Source: an uncultured Gammaproteobacteria bacterium
GTDB taxonomy: Bacteria; Pseudomonadota; Gammaproteobacteria; Coxiellales; Coxiellaceae
Direction: 5' to 3'
NCBI GenBank assembly: GCA_903870185.1
Contig: CAIQCE010000037.1
Span: 1 to 6,728 of the forward strand
DNA: 6,728 nt
How positions within the stretch are numbered: position 1 is the stretch's first letter; every line of letters starts with the position of its first letter. The position numbers and the translations under genes are program-made. Shown here piece by piece: positions 5,426 through 6,728 of this stretch. The notes under the pieces are model-generated. The model worked only from the letters and a program-made list of their open reading frames with translations. It was not told the DNA's origin and did not search any database.

Positions 5426-6728
5426 ATGCCCACAACCTTAATTCCAAATGAAGAAAAAATACGCCGACTCGCACTCGACCCTAATCACTCATTTATCGTC
5501 CAAGCACCCGCTGGATCAGGCAAAACAGAACTCTTAACCCAACGATATTTAAATTTGCTTTCAAGAGTCCAAGAACCTGAAGAAATTATTGCCATTACTT
5601 TTACGCGAAAAGCAGCCGCTGAAATGCATGAAAGAGTTTTCAATGCCCTGGAAAAAGCAGCCTATACAGAAGCACCTACAGAAGCTTATCAACTACAAAC
5701 TTGGAAATTAGCTTCAACTGCTCTGAAAAATGATCAAACACGCTCATGGAATCTTTTAAAAAACCCCAAAAGACTCCGAATACTAACCATTGATTCACTT
5801 TCTGCACAGCTCAGTGGGCAAATGCCTATATTGTCACAATTAAGCCCAGCAGCTACTATCACAGAAGATGCGCAGCATTTATATAAAAAATCCGTGGATG
5901 CATTATTAAATCAGCTAAATGATAATTCAGCTGTATCGAAAGCACTGAATGAACTTTTACTGCAACTCGACAACCGAGTTGAAATGGCTGAAGGGCTTCT
6001 AATCTCACTTTTAGCCAAACGTGAACAATGGTTAAGCCACATAGTACCCTATCATGCCAACCCAGATGCTCTAAGAGAATCTTTGGAAGAAGGATTAAAA
6101 CGATTAGTCGTAGAAGCTTTAGCTAGACTCGATAATGAACTTACCCCTGATATCAAATCAGAAATACTCGAACTTGCACAATTTTCAGGACTCAATTTAA
6201 AAGAATCCAACCCTGAACATTTATTAGTTTCATGGCTAGAAATTGATGATTTTCCAATAAGCTCTGATAAGCAACTCCATCTCTGGAAAGCACTGGGGAA
6301 ATTACTTTTAACTGAAGAACATCAGTGGCGAAAAATGGTCGATAAGCGGATTGGGTTTCCAAGCACCGCAACTGAAAAAAATCTTAAACAAATGTACCAA
6401 CAATACAAACAACGTATCAATGATTTAATTCTTGAATTAAAAGACAAACCCTTAATCTTAGAGTTATTGACTGAGGTGTTGCATCTCCCCAAAACAGAAT
6501 ATTCTGAATCAGAATGGCAATTGCTTAAATCAATCATTCAAATATTGCCCCACCTCACCGCAGAACTCAGCTTAATATTTCATGAACATCGACAGATTGA
6601 TTTCACAGAGCTCAGTCTTTCCGCCTTAAGGGCATTAGGTACTCCCGAGGAACCAACCGATTTAGCCTTATATTGGGACTATAAAATTCAGCATTTACTG
6701 ATCGACGAATTTCAAGATACTTCTATCA
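5426..6728 (+). CDS. UvrD/Rep-family (AddA-like) ATP-dependent DNA helicase, N-terminal part; runs off the right edge
   Basis: Superfamily 1A helicase, predicted motor subunit partnering the AddB-like nuclease. The frame stays open from ATG 5426 to the window end (434 complete codons). Visible motifs in order: Q-motif-like start and Walker A QAPAGSGKT (26-34, Lys33 and Thr34); motif Ia ITFTRKAAAEM (57-67); motif Ic-like LTIDSL (120-125); and motif II DEFQDTS (427-433), which carries the catalytic Asp-Glu. About 300 residues lie between motifs Ic and II, an insertion size usual for RecB/AddA relatives rather than plain UvrD. Full-length relatives are about 1,000-1,200 aa, so more than half is missing, and whether a C-terminal nuclease domain exists cannot be seen. 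No strong Shine-Dalgarno precedes the ATG, which lies 3 bases after the previous stop, so translational coupling is likely. Confidence 0.93.
   Translation, partial: MPTTLIPNEEKIRRLALDPNHSFIVQAPAGSGKTELLTQRYLNLLSRVQEPEEIIAITFTRKAAAEMHERVFNALEKAAYTEAPTEAYQLQTWKLASTALKNDQTRSWNLLKNPKRLRILTIDSLSAQLSGQMPILSQLSPAATITEDAQHLYKKSVDALLNQLNDNSAVSKALNELLLQLDNRVEMAEGLLISLLAKREQWLSHIVPYHANPDALRESLEEGLKRLVVEALARLDNELTPDIKSEILELAQFSGLNLKESNPEHLLVSWLEIDDFPISSDKQLHLWKALGKLLLTEEHQWRKMVDKRIGFPSTATEKNLKQMYQQYKQRINDLILELKDKPLILELLTEVLHLPKTEYSESEWQLLKSIIQILPHLTAELSLIFHEHRQIDFTELSLSALRALGTPEEPTDLALYWDYKIQHLLIDEFQDTSI

Noticed and set aside
5286..5474. 62-aa - strand ORF spanning the membrane/helicase junction
   Set aside because: Antisense to two well-supported genes, with no start signals; coincidental open frame.
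6322..6537. 71-aa - strand ORF inside the helicase gene
   Set aside because: Antisense shadow of a helicase frame that carries intact motifs on both sides.

Overview
The window looks like chromosomal DNA of a low-GC gammaproteobacterium, most likely Legionella or a close relative. The base composition is AT-rich (roughly 38-40% GC by eye), the sensor kinase is of the QseC type, and the nuclease/helicase pair is of a proteobacterial AddB-like/UvrD-like kind. The genus is an inference from composition and gene style, not from a database match. All genes I can support are on the + strand. I see no tRNA, rRNA, CRISPR array, transposase or phage gene.

Layout: (1) Bases 1-1412 hold almost all of a QseC-like sensor histidine kinase. 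Its first base appears to lie just left of the window, and it probably overlaps a response-regulator gene there. (2) Bases 1413-1755 are a 343-bp AT-rich gap. It has a compact cluster of three DnaA-box-like 9-mers (1478-1512), a run of three 10-bp direct repeats (1519-1548) and a plausible sigma70 promoter (1572-1600). (3) Bases 1756-4413 encode an 885-aa AddB-like protein with a RecB-type PD-(D/E)XK nuclease domain and a four-cysteine Fe-S 'staple'. (4) Bases 4414-4576 hold an imperfect long inverted repeat of a REP/MITE-like type, then a good Shine-Dalgarno. (5) Bases 4577-5422 encode an unrecognised 281-aa protein with four predicted membrane segments. (6) Bases 5426-6728 hold the N-terminal 434 codons of a UvrD/Rep-type (AddA-like) helicase that runs off the right edge.

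How the genes fit together: the AddB-like nuclease and the UvrD-like helicase look like the two subunits of an AddAB/RecBCD-like helicase-nuclease that processes DNA double-strand ends. Genes for such subunits are usually adjacent. Here a membrane-protein gene and a hairpin-forming repeat lie between them, and the membrane gene ends only 3 bases before the helicase start. Either an insertion split an ancestral two-gene operon or the membrane protein has been recruited to the operon. The DnaA-box cluster upstream of the nuclease gene is the other unusual element. It could tie expression of this repair operon to replication, or act as a chromosomal DnaA-binding site independent of the gene.
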